This document shows, piece after piece, positions 1 to 5,454 of a stretch of 5,454 bases of DNA. The position numbers were made by a program, and so were the translations under genes. Every line of letters starts with the position of its first letter. Position 1 is the first letter of the stretch. The notes under the pieces are model-generated. The model saw only the letters and a list, made by a program, of their open reading frames with translations. It was not told the origin of the DNA and made no database searches. Origin of the DNA: an uncultured Bacteroidota bacterium (lineage in GTDB: Bacteria; Bacteroidota; Bacteroidia; Chitinophagales; Chitinophagaceae); contig CAIJZG010000086.1 in the NCBI GenBank assembly GCA_903825065.1, positions 1 to 5,454 on the forward strand. The letters are read 5' to 3'.

Positions 1-405
1 GCACGAAGAATTAAACCTGATATAGCCATTATTACAGATGTTACACACGATACCAGCACCCCAATGATCAACAAAGCCATTGAAGGTGATATTCAATGTG
101 GCAAAGGCCCTTCATTAGCTTACGCTCCTGCAATCCATAATAAATTATTGCAATTGGTACAGGATGTTGCTGAGAAAAAATCAATCCCTGTTCAGCTACG
201 AGCACTAAGTAGAAGCACTGGCACAGATACTGATAGCTTTGCTTATGCGAATGATGGCTGTCCTTCTGTATTAATATCCATACCACTGCGTTATATGCAT
301 ACCACGGTAGAAATGATTCACAAAAAGGATATTGAAGACACTATCAAACTAATGTATGAGACCCTATTAACACTAAGTCCTAAAACAAATCTCAGCTACA
401 TTTAA
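1..405 (+). CDS. M42-family metallo-aminopeptidase, C-terminal part (5' end outside window)
   Basis: The frame is open from base 1 with no start needed, so this is the last 134 codons of a gene entering from the left. M42 enzymes (glutamyl aminopeptidase / TET-type / FrvX-like) are cytoplasmic dinuclear metallopeptidases that remove N-terminal residues from short peptides, usually as large oligomers, and are about 350 residues long. Visible family motifs are ITDVTHDT (window residues 11-18), whose Asp13 matches a metal-ligand Asp, STGTDTDSFAYANDG in the middle, and PLRYMHTTVEM, whose His100 (bases 298-300) matches the last metal-ligand His. The remaining ligands and the catalytic Glu would lie in the missing upstream part. 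An ATG occurs at 64, but starting there would remove the DVTHDT metal site, so it is an internal Met. The reading frame is intact to TAA at 403-405. A hairpin and a new promoter follow, so it is probably transcribed separately from the next gene. The exact peptide substrate is unknown. Confidence 0.93.
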   Translation, partial: ARRIKPDIAIITDVTHDTSTPMINKAIEGDIQCGKGPSLAYAPAIHNKLLQLVQDVAEKKSIPVQLRALSRSTGTDTDSFAYANDGCPSVLISIPLRYMHTTVEMIHKKDIEDTIKLMYETLLTLSPKTNLSYI

Positions 406-419
406 AAAGATTTCAACAA

Positions 420-454
420 GGAACTGACAGTATTTTTTAAGTACAGTCAGTTCC
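420..454 (+). terminator. Imperfect inverted repeat, probable transcription terminator after the peptidase gene
   Basis: The arms GGAACTGAC (420-428) and GTCAGTTCC (446-454) are perfect 9-base reverse complements. After one A/A mismatch (429/445) the stem continues with G430-C444, T431-A443 and A432-T442, plus a possible T-G pair (433/441), closing on an AT-rich loop of about 7 bases. It begins 15 bases after the peptidase stop and lies before the next promoter, the expected place for a terminator. It lacks a T-run directly after the 3' arm, so it is not a textbook intrinsic terminator. It could instead be a 3'-end-stabilising hairpin or a protein-binding palindrome. Confidence 0.5.
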
Positions 455-478
455 CATCGTACTGCCACCTTTAATTCT

Positions 479-486
479 TATTTTTG
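479..486 (+). promoter_or_regulatory. Bacteroidota-type -7 promoter element (TAnnTTTG) for the amidotransferase/ATP-grasp unit
   Basis: TATTTTTG fits the TAnnTTTG -7 consensus used by the primary sigma factor of Bacteroidota. It ends 6 bases before ATG 493, so transcription would start at or within a few bases of that ATG, giving a leaderless or nearly leaderless mRNA. I see no convincing TTG-type -33 element at the expected distance (around 450-460), so the call rests on the -7 match and its position. The element overlaps a possible TTG start at 484, which argues against that start. Confidence 0.55.
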
Positions 487-492
487 CAGCCG

Positions 493-1338
493 ATGAATTG
501 GACAGATAAAAAATTAATAAAAATTGCCGTTCTAGATCTGTATGAAGGCTTTCCTAATCAGGGTATGCGATGTATTCAGGAGATTGTAGAGAAATGGGCA
601 AGTTCAAATAATCTGACTTATTTATATGACGTTTATAATGTTCGTCAAGATTTAGTTGTTCCGGATACTGCTTACGATATCTATATTTCCAGTGGTGGAC
701 CCGGTTCTCCCTTAGAAAGCGCAGGCGAAACCTGGGATAATTTGTATATGGATTGGTTGAAATCGATCGAAACTTGGAATAATAGTTTAGAACATCCAGT
801 AAAAAAACATGTGTTTTTTATATGCCATAGTTTTCAATTGGCTTGCAGATACTATGGTGTGGGGGAAGTTTGCAAAAGAAAGTCTACTTCCTTTGGTGTT
901 TTTCCAATTCATAGAATGCTGGAGGGAAAAAATGAATTTGTATTCCAGGACATGAATGATCCTTTCTATGCAGTAGATAGCAGAGACTATCAGGTAATTT
1001 CTCCCAATCATCAAAAACTCAGACAATTAGGTGGTCAGATTTTAGCTATTGAAAAACATCGCCCACATGTTCCCTATGAAAGGGCTATCATGAGTATCCG
1101 TTTTTCTAACTATTTTATTGGCACCCAATTTCATCCTGAGGCAGATGCTACTGGCATGAGCATGTATTTACAAAGAGAAGATAAAAAAGCGGGCGTTATC
1201 GAAAACCATGGTGAGGCAAAATGGAAAAGCATGGTGGAACAATTACAAGATCCTGAGAAAATTATGTGGACCAATAAAAAAGTGCTTCCCAACTTTTTGA
1301 ATCTTGCAATTAAAGAATTAGTTGCCAATAAAGTTTAA
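493..1338 (+). CDS. Class I glutamine-amidotransferase-like protein (GMP-synthase glutaminase fold)
   Basis: A 281-residue cytoplasmic protein formed by a single class I (triad) glutamine amidotransferase domain without a fused synthetase. Such domains release ammonia from glutamine for a partner enzyme; relatives such as PuuD instead hydrolyse gamma-glutamyl bonds. The sequence shows the oxyanion-side loop SSGGPGSP (residues 66-73), the likely nucleophile Cys111 in FICHSFQ (codon 823-825), and His213 with Glu215 in GTQFHPEAD, completing the Cys-His-Glu triad. The nucleophile elbow is unusual: the family pattern GxCxGxQ is FICHSFQ here, so both flanking glycines are replaced (Phe109, Ser113). 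About 65 residues follow the triad. I chose ATG 493 over TTG 484 because the TTG lies inside the promoter element and ATG 493 still leaves about 9 residues before the first strand (KIAVLDL). The ATP-grasp gene follows after 25 bases and is the obvious partner. The triad supports enzyme activity; the substrate is not identifiable. Confidence 0.88.
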   Translation: MNWTDKKLIKIAVLDLYEGFPNQGMRCIQEIVEKWASSNNLTYLYDVYNVRQDLVVPDTAYDIYISSGGPGSPLESAGETWDNLYMDWLKSIETWNNSLEHPVKKHVFFICHSFQLACRYYGVGEVCKRKSTSFGVFPIHRMLEGKNEFVFQDMNDPFYAVDSRDYQVISPNHQKLRQLGGQILAIEKHRPHVPYERAIMSIRFSNYFIGTQFHPEADATGMSMYLQREDKKAGVIENHGEAKWKSMVEQLQDPEKIMWTNKKVLPNFLNLAIKELVANKV

Positions 1339-1363
1339 CTTAGATTACATTAAATAGTTATCC

Positions 1364-2563
1364 ATGGTTCCGGCAATAAGAAAGGCATTCAATCAGCAAT
1401 TTACAAAGGATACTTATCAGGCTTATTTAAAAGAATTAGAGAGTAAACATCCAGGAGCACTTGAATTCAGAGTTGCTGAGACTCCGATATTTATAGACAA
1501 TATATTTAAACACAAAATTTTAGAAGCCTGCGAAAGCATAGTAGATACCATTACCAATAAAGATTTTATAACACAAAGCAATCTGTCAATACCAGAAAAT
1601 GTAAAAGTGCTGAATGAAAACGAACATGCACATTTTATCGCTTTTGATTTCGGGATCTGCGAGAATGAAGATGGAGAACTAGAACCACAATTAATAGAAA
1701 TGCAAGGGTTTCCTACCCTTTTTGCCTATCAGATTTTACAGGATGAAGTAACAAGGCATCATTTCGACATACCCGAAAATTATTCCACTTACTTACATGG
1801 TTATGATTCTGTTTCCTATACCAAACTTTTAAAAGAAATCATTCTTGGAAATCACGATCCTGAGCATGTTATTTTATTAGAGATTCTTCCCCATCAACAA
1901 AAAACTAAAATTGATTTTTATTGCACTGCTGATTATGTAGGTATTCCTATTGTTTGTCTCACAGAATTAATACAGAAGGGTAAAGATTTATTTTATGAAA
2001 AAGATGGAAAAGAAATTGCTATAAAACGCATTTACAATCGTATCATTTTTGATGACCTGCAACAACAAAATTCCGATATCCAAGAGAAAGGAAAATTATT
2101 ATTAGAAGACCTTGATGTAGAATGGGTACCACATCCTAATTGGTTTTATAGAATTAGCAAATACACATTACCTTTTATTGATCACCCATATGTTCCCTAT
2201 ACCAAGTTTTTAATTGATCTAAAAGAGCTTCCAAAAGATTTGGAAAACTATGTTTTAAAACCATTGTTCTCATTTGCCGGTCAAGGTGTTGTTATAGATC
2301 TTACATTGAATGATATTGAAAATATCAAAGATCCTCATAATTGGATCTTGCAACGTAAAGTAAAATATGCAGATGCAATCATCACACCTGATATACCTGC
2401 GAAAGCAGAAATCAGGATCTTTTATTTTTGGAAAGATGGTGAAGCAAGACCTATTGCTACCAATAACTTAGCGAGATTGAGTAAGGGTAAAATGATTGGT
2501 GTACGATACAATAAAGATAAAGAATGGGTGGGCGGAAGTCTTTGCTATTTCGAAAAAGATTAA
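1364..2563 (+). CDS. Probable circularly permuted ATP-grasp ligase, substrate unknown
   Basis: A 399-residue soluble protein with no signal peptide or membrane segment. I do not recognise a named gene. Residues 91-123 (FIAFDFG...PQLIEMQGFPTLFAYQ) resemble the metal-binding end of ATP-grasp domains, with Asp95 and Glu112 as candidate Mg ligands and Gln114 where Asn is usual. Residues 219-231 (AIKRIYNRIIFDD) recall the arginine-containing segment of circularly permuted ATP-grasp proteins. Residues 296-309 (YVLKPLFSFAGQGV) look like the ATP-binding lysine (Lys299) and glycine loop. A hinge-like ILQRKV (328-333) and AEIRIFYFW (348-356) follow. Metal-binding part before the lysine/glycine loop is the permuted order, as in glutathionylspermidine-synthetase-type proteins. 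Such enzymes form an acyl-phosphate and then an amide or peptide bond. ATG 1364 is the first possible start after an in-frame TAG at 1355; no Shine-Dalgarno is visible. It is probably co-transcribed with the amidotransferase 25 bases upstream. Its stop overlaps the convergent barrel gene by 4 bases. Confidence 0.72.
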   Translation: MVPAIRKAFNQQFTKDTYQAYLKELESKHPGALEFRVAETPIFIDNIFKHKILEACESIVDTITNKDFITQSNLSIPENVKVLNENEHAHFIAFDFGICENEDGELEPQLIEMQGFPTLFAYQILQDEVTRHHFDIPENYSTYLHGYDSVSYTKLLKEIILGNHDPEHVILLEILPHQQKTKIDFYCTADYVGIPIVCLTELIQKGKDLFYEKDGKEIAIKRIYNRIIFDDLQQQNSDIQEKGKLLLEDLDVEWVPHPNWFYRISKYTLPFIDHPYVPYTKFLIDLKELPKDLENYVLKPLFSFAGQGVVIDLTLNDIENIKDPHNWILQRKVKYADAIITPDIPAKAEIRIFYFWKDGEARPIATNNLARLSKGKMIGVRYNKDKEWVGGSLCYFEKD

Positions 2564-4608
2564 TTCACAAAATTCCACCATATACCAAATCTAATCCATA
2601 ACCCGGCATAAGGATACTGCTCTGTGGCGAAACTTCTCTTGTCGAATTTGAAACCATTTTGGGTATCCAATGAATTTAAATTTTCTAGGCGAAAAAAGCT
2701 TTTGAAACTTTTTATTCTAAAATTCATGAAGGCACTTATATCCGGTCGATTTGTTACTGAATAATGATTTTGATTCATAAACTGACCTAAAAAAGGTGAG
2801 TAACTATCTGCTTTGTAAGGCGTTTGATAACGAACTTCAATACCTGTAGAAATAAATAAATTAGTAAAGAAATTGCCTTCAAATGCAATCCTATTGCGTG
2901 TATAGAAGAATGGAATATTCACTGGCGGATCTCCAGTTGTTTGTTGCAAATGAATATCGGTATACCAATTCCAATGACGGGATAATTTGAATTTTTTCTC
3001 TGCACTAATATGTAATACATTGAAAAGTGAAGCGTCTTGTTTGGCAGTTAAGAAACTATCGTAATAGATATAATTATTCACTGCAAAGTATTCAGCGTTT
3101 AATTTCCATCCAATTTTAGCATTATCATACTGCAAAAATAAGCGGGCAATATTTTCTTTCGAATAACTTCCCCTATTTAGAACAGGAAAACTGCTGAGGG
3201 GGTTTAATATAAAAGCAGGAGATTTATTTACGTTCTGAAATCCAATTTTTAAGGAGCCGATCTTTGACCCTAATAATCGTTTCATACTTACAAGAACTGA
3301 GTAATCACCAGCGTTTAAGCCATTCAAATATAATTGCCCAGCGGCTTCAATATCCCATTTCTGATTCCTCGTTCGATTGCGGTATTCTGCCAGACCATAA
3401 ATATTATAAAAGCTATGCTTTGCAGTAAGTGTATCAAAAGTTCCAAACAAATTCTGCAAAGCAATACCTGCTTTGAAAAACTGACTCTGATTATTTTTTT
3501 CAGGAAAAGAAATTAAACTAAACTCATTATTGACCTCAGTCCAACTATCCTTATATCGAATAGTATCACCATTTATATTATTAGGTATTTTAAAATTAAA
3601 ATACTGTGCATAGGATGATGAGTCTGCCGCAATATCAGAAAAAGAATAGCTGCTAGATGCAAATTTCAATACATGCTCTAATCGCAACCTCGGATAGAAA
3701 AAATGGTATACCATTGAATCTGTTACCGTAGAATCTTTTTGTCCTAAATCGAAATGGTGTTTATACAAAAAGCTGGAATATTTATAGGTGTTTCCAGTAT
3801 TGACAGTTGTATTGAAAGGGTTTGTTGTTGCAGTACCAGCTCTTCCCAATCGGGTTTCCAAACTATACGGATCATTCAGAGATGTTGACAAACTATCTAA
3901 TTGCTTAGCGTCTCTTAATCCACCATTTTCAGAAGCTGCTGTTTTATTGGAAATAAAAATAAAGAATGACTCGTAATGTTTGTTTTTACTTAAATAGTGA
4001 CTAGTTATCCGAAAATTATTATGGCTATTATTTTGAGTCTTTAAAAACCCTGGCGTATTACTAAATATATACTCAAAAGAATAGTTGAAATTACTTTTCT
4101 TATTTTGAGTAAGTAAAATACTTACCAATTGTTCTGCTTTACTACCTAAGAGATAGGCTAATTCAGAATAGGGTTTAGTTGTTTGATAAAACTTGGTATT
4201 CTCTGTAGTGAAATTATAAATATCGAATTGATGAAAACCTGGATCCCATCCGGCTTTCATGATAGGGTTAAAAGAATAAGATTGTGCAGGTGCACCATAA
4301 GAACCCAATGTATGAAAATTTGGCCCCATCGGTAATCTGCTATAATAATCGTTAATGGAAGAATCGATCTTTCGATTTCTGGTAGAATCGAAGAAGCGAT
4401 AATATATAGTTAAAGAATCAGCAAAAGGATCGCGATGTTGCAAGGAATCTTTCTTGGCATTGGTTTTATTATTAGGATTGGTTCCATTATTACTTCCGCC
4501 AAAATTATTAGAACCAATACTTCGGGGCATTTGAGCAGAAACTGGCACTACAAAAAGTGCCACAATAATAGCCAATCCACAAAATTGATATAATCCCTTT
4601 AAATGCAT
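2560..4608 (-). CDS. Outer-membrane beta-barrel protein, Bacteroidota 'putative porin' family (Porin_10-like)
   Basis: A 682-residue exported protein. Residues 1-25 form a type I signal peptide (Lys4, hydrophobic core about 11-21, likely cleavage after VSA, before Gln26); no lipobox Cys follows the core. A low-complexity Asn/Gly/Ser/Thr/Lys linker covers about 30-53. Then comes DPFADSLTIYYRFFDSTRN...DSSINDYYSRLP (60-93), and a conserved-looking stretch with AGWDPGFHQFDIYNF, ENTKFYQTTKPYSELAYLLGSKAEQ. The rest alternates polar and aromatic residues in repeated amphipathic strands, typical of a large barrel. This order matches, from memory, the Bacteroidota 'putative porin' family (Pfam Porin_10, PF14121). 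The C-terminus RFGIWWNFVN is strand-like and aromatic-rich, although its last residue is Asn rather than the usual Phe or Trp. The likely role is an outer-membrane channel; the solute is unknown. It starts 26 bases after the phosphorylase stop and is probably co-transcribed with it. The final TAA overlaps the convergent ATP-grasp stop. Confidence 0.88.
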   Translation of the reverse strand: MHLKGLYQFCGLAIIVALFVVPVSAQMPRSIGSNNFGGSNNGTNPNNKTNAKKDSLQHRDPFADSLTIYYRFFDSTRNRKIDSSINDYYSRLPMGPNFHTLGSYGAPAQSYSFNPIMKAGWDPGFHQFDIYNFTTENTKFYQTTKPYSELAYLLGSKAEQLVSILLTQNKKSNFNYSFEYIFSNTPGFLKTQNNSHNNFRITSHYLSKNKHYESFFIFISNKTAASENGGLRDAKQLDSLSTSLNDPYSLETRLGRAGTATTNPFNTTVNTGNTYKYSSFLYKHHFDLGQKDSTVTDSMVYHFFYPRLRLEHVLKFASSSYSFSDIAADSSSYAQYFNFKIPNNINGDTIRYKDSWTEVNNEFSLISFPEKNNQSQFFKAGIALQNLFGTFDTLTAKHSFYNIYGLAEYRNRTRNQKWDIEAAGQLYLNGLNAGDYSVLVSMKRLLGSKIGSLKIGFQNVNKSPAFILNPLSSFPVLNRGSYSKENIARLFLQYDNAKIGWKLNAEYFAVNNYIYYDSFLTAKQDASLFNVLHISAEKKFKLSRHWNWYTDIHLQQTTGDPPVNIPFFYTRNRIAFEGNFFTNLFISTGIEVRYQTPYKADSYSPFLGQFMNQNHYSVTNRPDISAFMNFRIKSFKSFFRLENLNSLDTQNGFKFDKRSFATEQYPYAGLWIRFGIWWNFVN

Positions 4609-4619
4609 TCCTTCTTTCT
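4609..4619 (-). promoter_or_regulatory. Purine-rich ribosome-binding region before the barrel gene
   Basis: On the minus strand the 11 bases before ATG 4608 read AGAAAGAAGGA, all purine, with AGGA touching the start codon. This is too close for a standard Shine-Dalgarno pairing, so it is better read as an unstructured purine-rich initiation region. It contrasts with the other starts in the window, which show nothing similar, and it supports ATG 4608 as the true start. Confidence 0.4.
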
Positions 4620-4634
4620 GATATTCGATTAAAA

Positions 4635-5444
4635 TTAAAGGTCTTCTACTAACCCTTTAAATAACAAAGTAAGTTTTGGCTCTGCATCTTTTGCAGCCTG
4701 TAACACTTCTTCGTGTGTAATGGTATTTTCTTCTTCTCGAATCCCGATATCAGTAATAACACTAATTGCAAATACATTCATCCCACTATGTTTTGCTACA
4801 ATGGTTTCTTGAACAGTACTCATTCCAACGGCGTCACCACCTAATGCATGAATTAATTTATATTCTGCACGTGTTTCAAAAGTTGGCCCTGTTACACCAC
4901 AATACACCCCATTTTTTAAAATAATATGATTGGCAAAAGCTATAGCATTGGCTTTTTGAATTAAGGCCTTGCTATATGGTTCACTCATATCAGGGAAACG
5001 AGTACCTAGTGATTCTTCATTAGGACCAATTAAAGGATTCATCTGGAATAAGCTGATATGATCATTGATGACCATCAAATCACCCACTTCCATATTATCC
5101 TGAACACCACCAGCAGCGTTTGATAGCAAAAGCGTAGTTACTCCTAATAAGCGCATAACACGTATAGGATAAGTTACTTGATTAGGTGTATAGCCTTCGT
5201 AAAAATGAAATCTTCCACCCATTACTAACACATCTTTCCCATTTAACTTTCCAAAAATTAATCGGCCTTTATGACCTTTTACAGTACTAAGGGGGAAATG
5301 GGGTATTTCATGATAAGGGATTTCTAATTCCATTTCAATATCATTTGCCAGATTTCCTAACCCACTACCTAAAATGATACCTACTTTAACTTCTTTATTA
5401 ATACGCTCTCGAATAAACGAAACGGTTTCTTGCAATTCTTGCAT
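4635..5444 (-). CDS. punA: Purine nucleoside phosphorylase, trimeric PNP/MTAP family (inosine/guanosine type)
   Basis: A 269-residue cytoplasmic enzyme of full family length. It cleaves purine (deoxy)nucleosides with phosphate to give the free base and (deoxy)ribose-1-phosphate in purine salvage. Family motifs occur in order: GSGLG (26-30, phosphate-site Ser27), HKG (58-60), GRFHFYEGY (77-85, with Arg78, His80, Tyr82), NAAGG (109-113), GPTFETRAE (186-194, Glu190 matching human Glu201, which holds the purine), VGMSTVQE (206-213, Met208) and His244 in THEEVL (matching human His257). One base-contact position differs: the human Asn243 equivalent is Asp232 in SVITDIG, as in methylthioadenosine phosphorylases, although the Glu190 site remains PNP-like. 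The ATG at 5444 leaves the usual 25 or so residues before GSGLG. No Shine-Dalgarno is visible; the start overlaps a possible upstream stop (TAATG), suggesting translational coupling. The barrel gene follows after 26 bases. Family assignment is near certain; exact base preference is not. Confidence 0.96.
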   Translation of the reverse strand: MQELQETVSFIRERINKEVKVGIILGSGLGNLANDIEMELEIPYHEIPHFPLSTVKGHKGRLIFGKLNGKDVLVMGGRFHFYEGYTPNQVTYPIRVMRLLGVTTLLLSNAAGGVQDNMEVGDLMVINDHISLFQMNPLIGPNEESLGTRFPDMSEPYSKALIQKANAIAFANHIILKNGVYCGVTGPTFETRAEYKLIHALGGDAVGMSTVQETIVAKHSGMNVFAISVITDIGIREEENTITHEEVLQAAKDAEPKLTLLFKGLVEDL

Positions 5445-5454
5445 TAATGCTGAC
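5444..5454 (-). CDS. Possible last codons of an upstream gene (Gln-His-stop)
   Basis: On the minus strand the right edge reads GTCAGCATTAATG. One frame gives CAG CAT TAA, with the TAA sharing its last A with the phosphorylase ATG. A one-base TAATG overlap is a common operon junction, so an upstream gene may end here. From memory, lipid A kinase gene lpxK often precedes this phosphorylase in Bacteroidota, but two codons cannot identify the gene. Confidence 0.25.

Noticed and set aside
68..286. Minus-strand open frame of 72 codons under the peptidase gene
   Set aside because: It lies wholly antisense to clear M42 motifs and its translation shows no domain or composition of a real protein.
428..464. 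Alternative pairing CAGTA (428-432) with TACTG (460-464), suggesting a switch with the main hairpin
   Set aside because: It is only five pairs, much weaker than the 9-base arms, and lies upstream of the next promoter, so it would not be in the amidotransferase mRNA.
484..492. TTG at 484 as the amidotransferase start
   Set aside because: It sits inside the TAnnTTTG promoter element and adds only three residues; ATG 493 is the better start.
787..1328. Two minus-strand open frames (787-1026 and 1131-1328) under the amidotransferase gene
   Set aside because: Both are antisense to a gene with an intact catalytic triad; no promoter, ribosome site or recognisable motif supports them.
3334..3976. 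Two plus-strand open frames (3334-3516 and 3788-3976) under the barrel gene
   Set aside because: Both are short, antisense to the barrel coding sequence, and without motifs. They are by-products of the barrel gene's codon use.
4449..4520. Repetitive-looking ATTATT-rich tract within the barrel gene, considered as a DNA repeat
   Set aside because: It encodes the Asn/Gly-rich linker after the signal peptide; the repetition comes from Asn codons, and no regular repeat unit is present.

Overview
The window looks like chromosomal DNA of a Bacteroidota bacterium, probably near Chitinophagaceae/Sphingobacteriia. The evidence is AT-rich sequence, an outer-membrane protein of the Bacteroidota-specific 'putative porin' type, mostly absent Shine-Dalgarno sequences, and a TAnnTTTG promoter element placed almost on top of a start codon. 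I see no RNA gene, insertion sequence, CRISPR array, phage gene or attachment site. Coding density is very high, and no gene-free stretch exceeds 100 bases.

Layout. The left part reads rightward. It begins with the 3' end of an M42-family metallo-aminopeptidase (1-405), followed by an imperfect hairpin (420-454) and a Bacteroidota-type promoter (479-486). A two-gene unit follows: a class I glutamine-amidotransferase-fold protein (493-1338) and, 25 bases later, a protein I read as a circularly permuted ATP-grasp ligase (1364-2563). The right part reads leftward: an inosine/guanosine-type purine nucleoside phosphorylase (5444-4635), then 26 bases later a large outer-membrane beta-barrel protein (4608-2560). 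A further upstream gene probably ends just inside the right edge, its stop codon overlapping the phosphorylase start by one base. The two blocks converge tail to tail, and their stop codons overlap by 4 bases in a TTAA palindrome.

How the genes may work together. The amidotransferase/ATP-grasp pair is the least understood and most interesting part. An ATP-grasp enzyme activates a carboxylate as an acyl-phosphate and joins it to an amine. A class I amidotransferase fold next to it could supply ammonia from glutamine, or could hydrolyse a gamma-glutamyl-type bond. The pair could therefore make or turn over an unidentified amide or short peptide; the substrate cannot be read from the sequence. 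The phosphorylase/barrel pair combines purine salvage in the cytoplasm with an outer-membrane protein. Co-transcription is likely from spacing, but a shared function is not shown. The phosphorylase has Asp where human PNP has the base-selecting Asn243, which may alter its base specificity.
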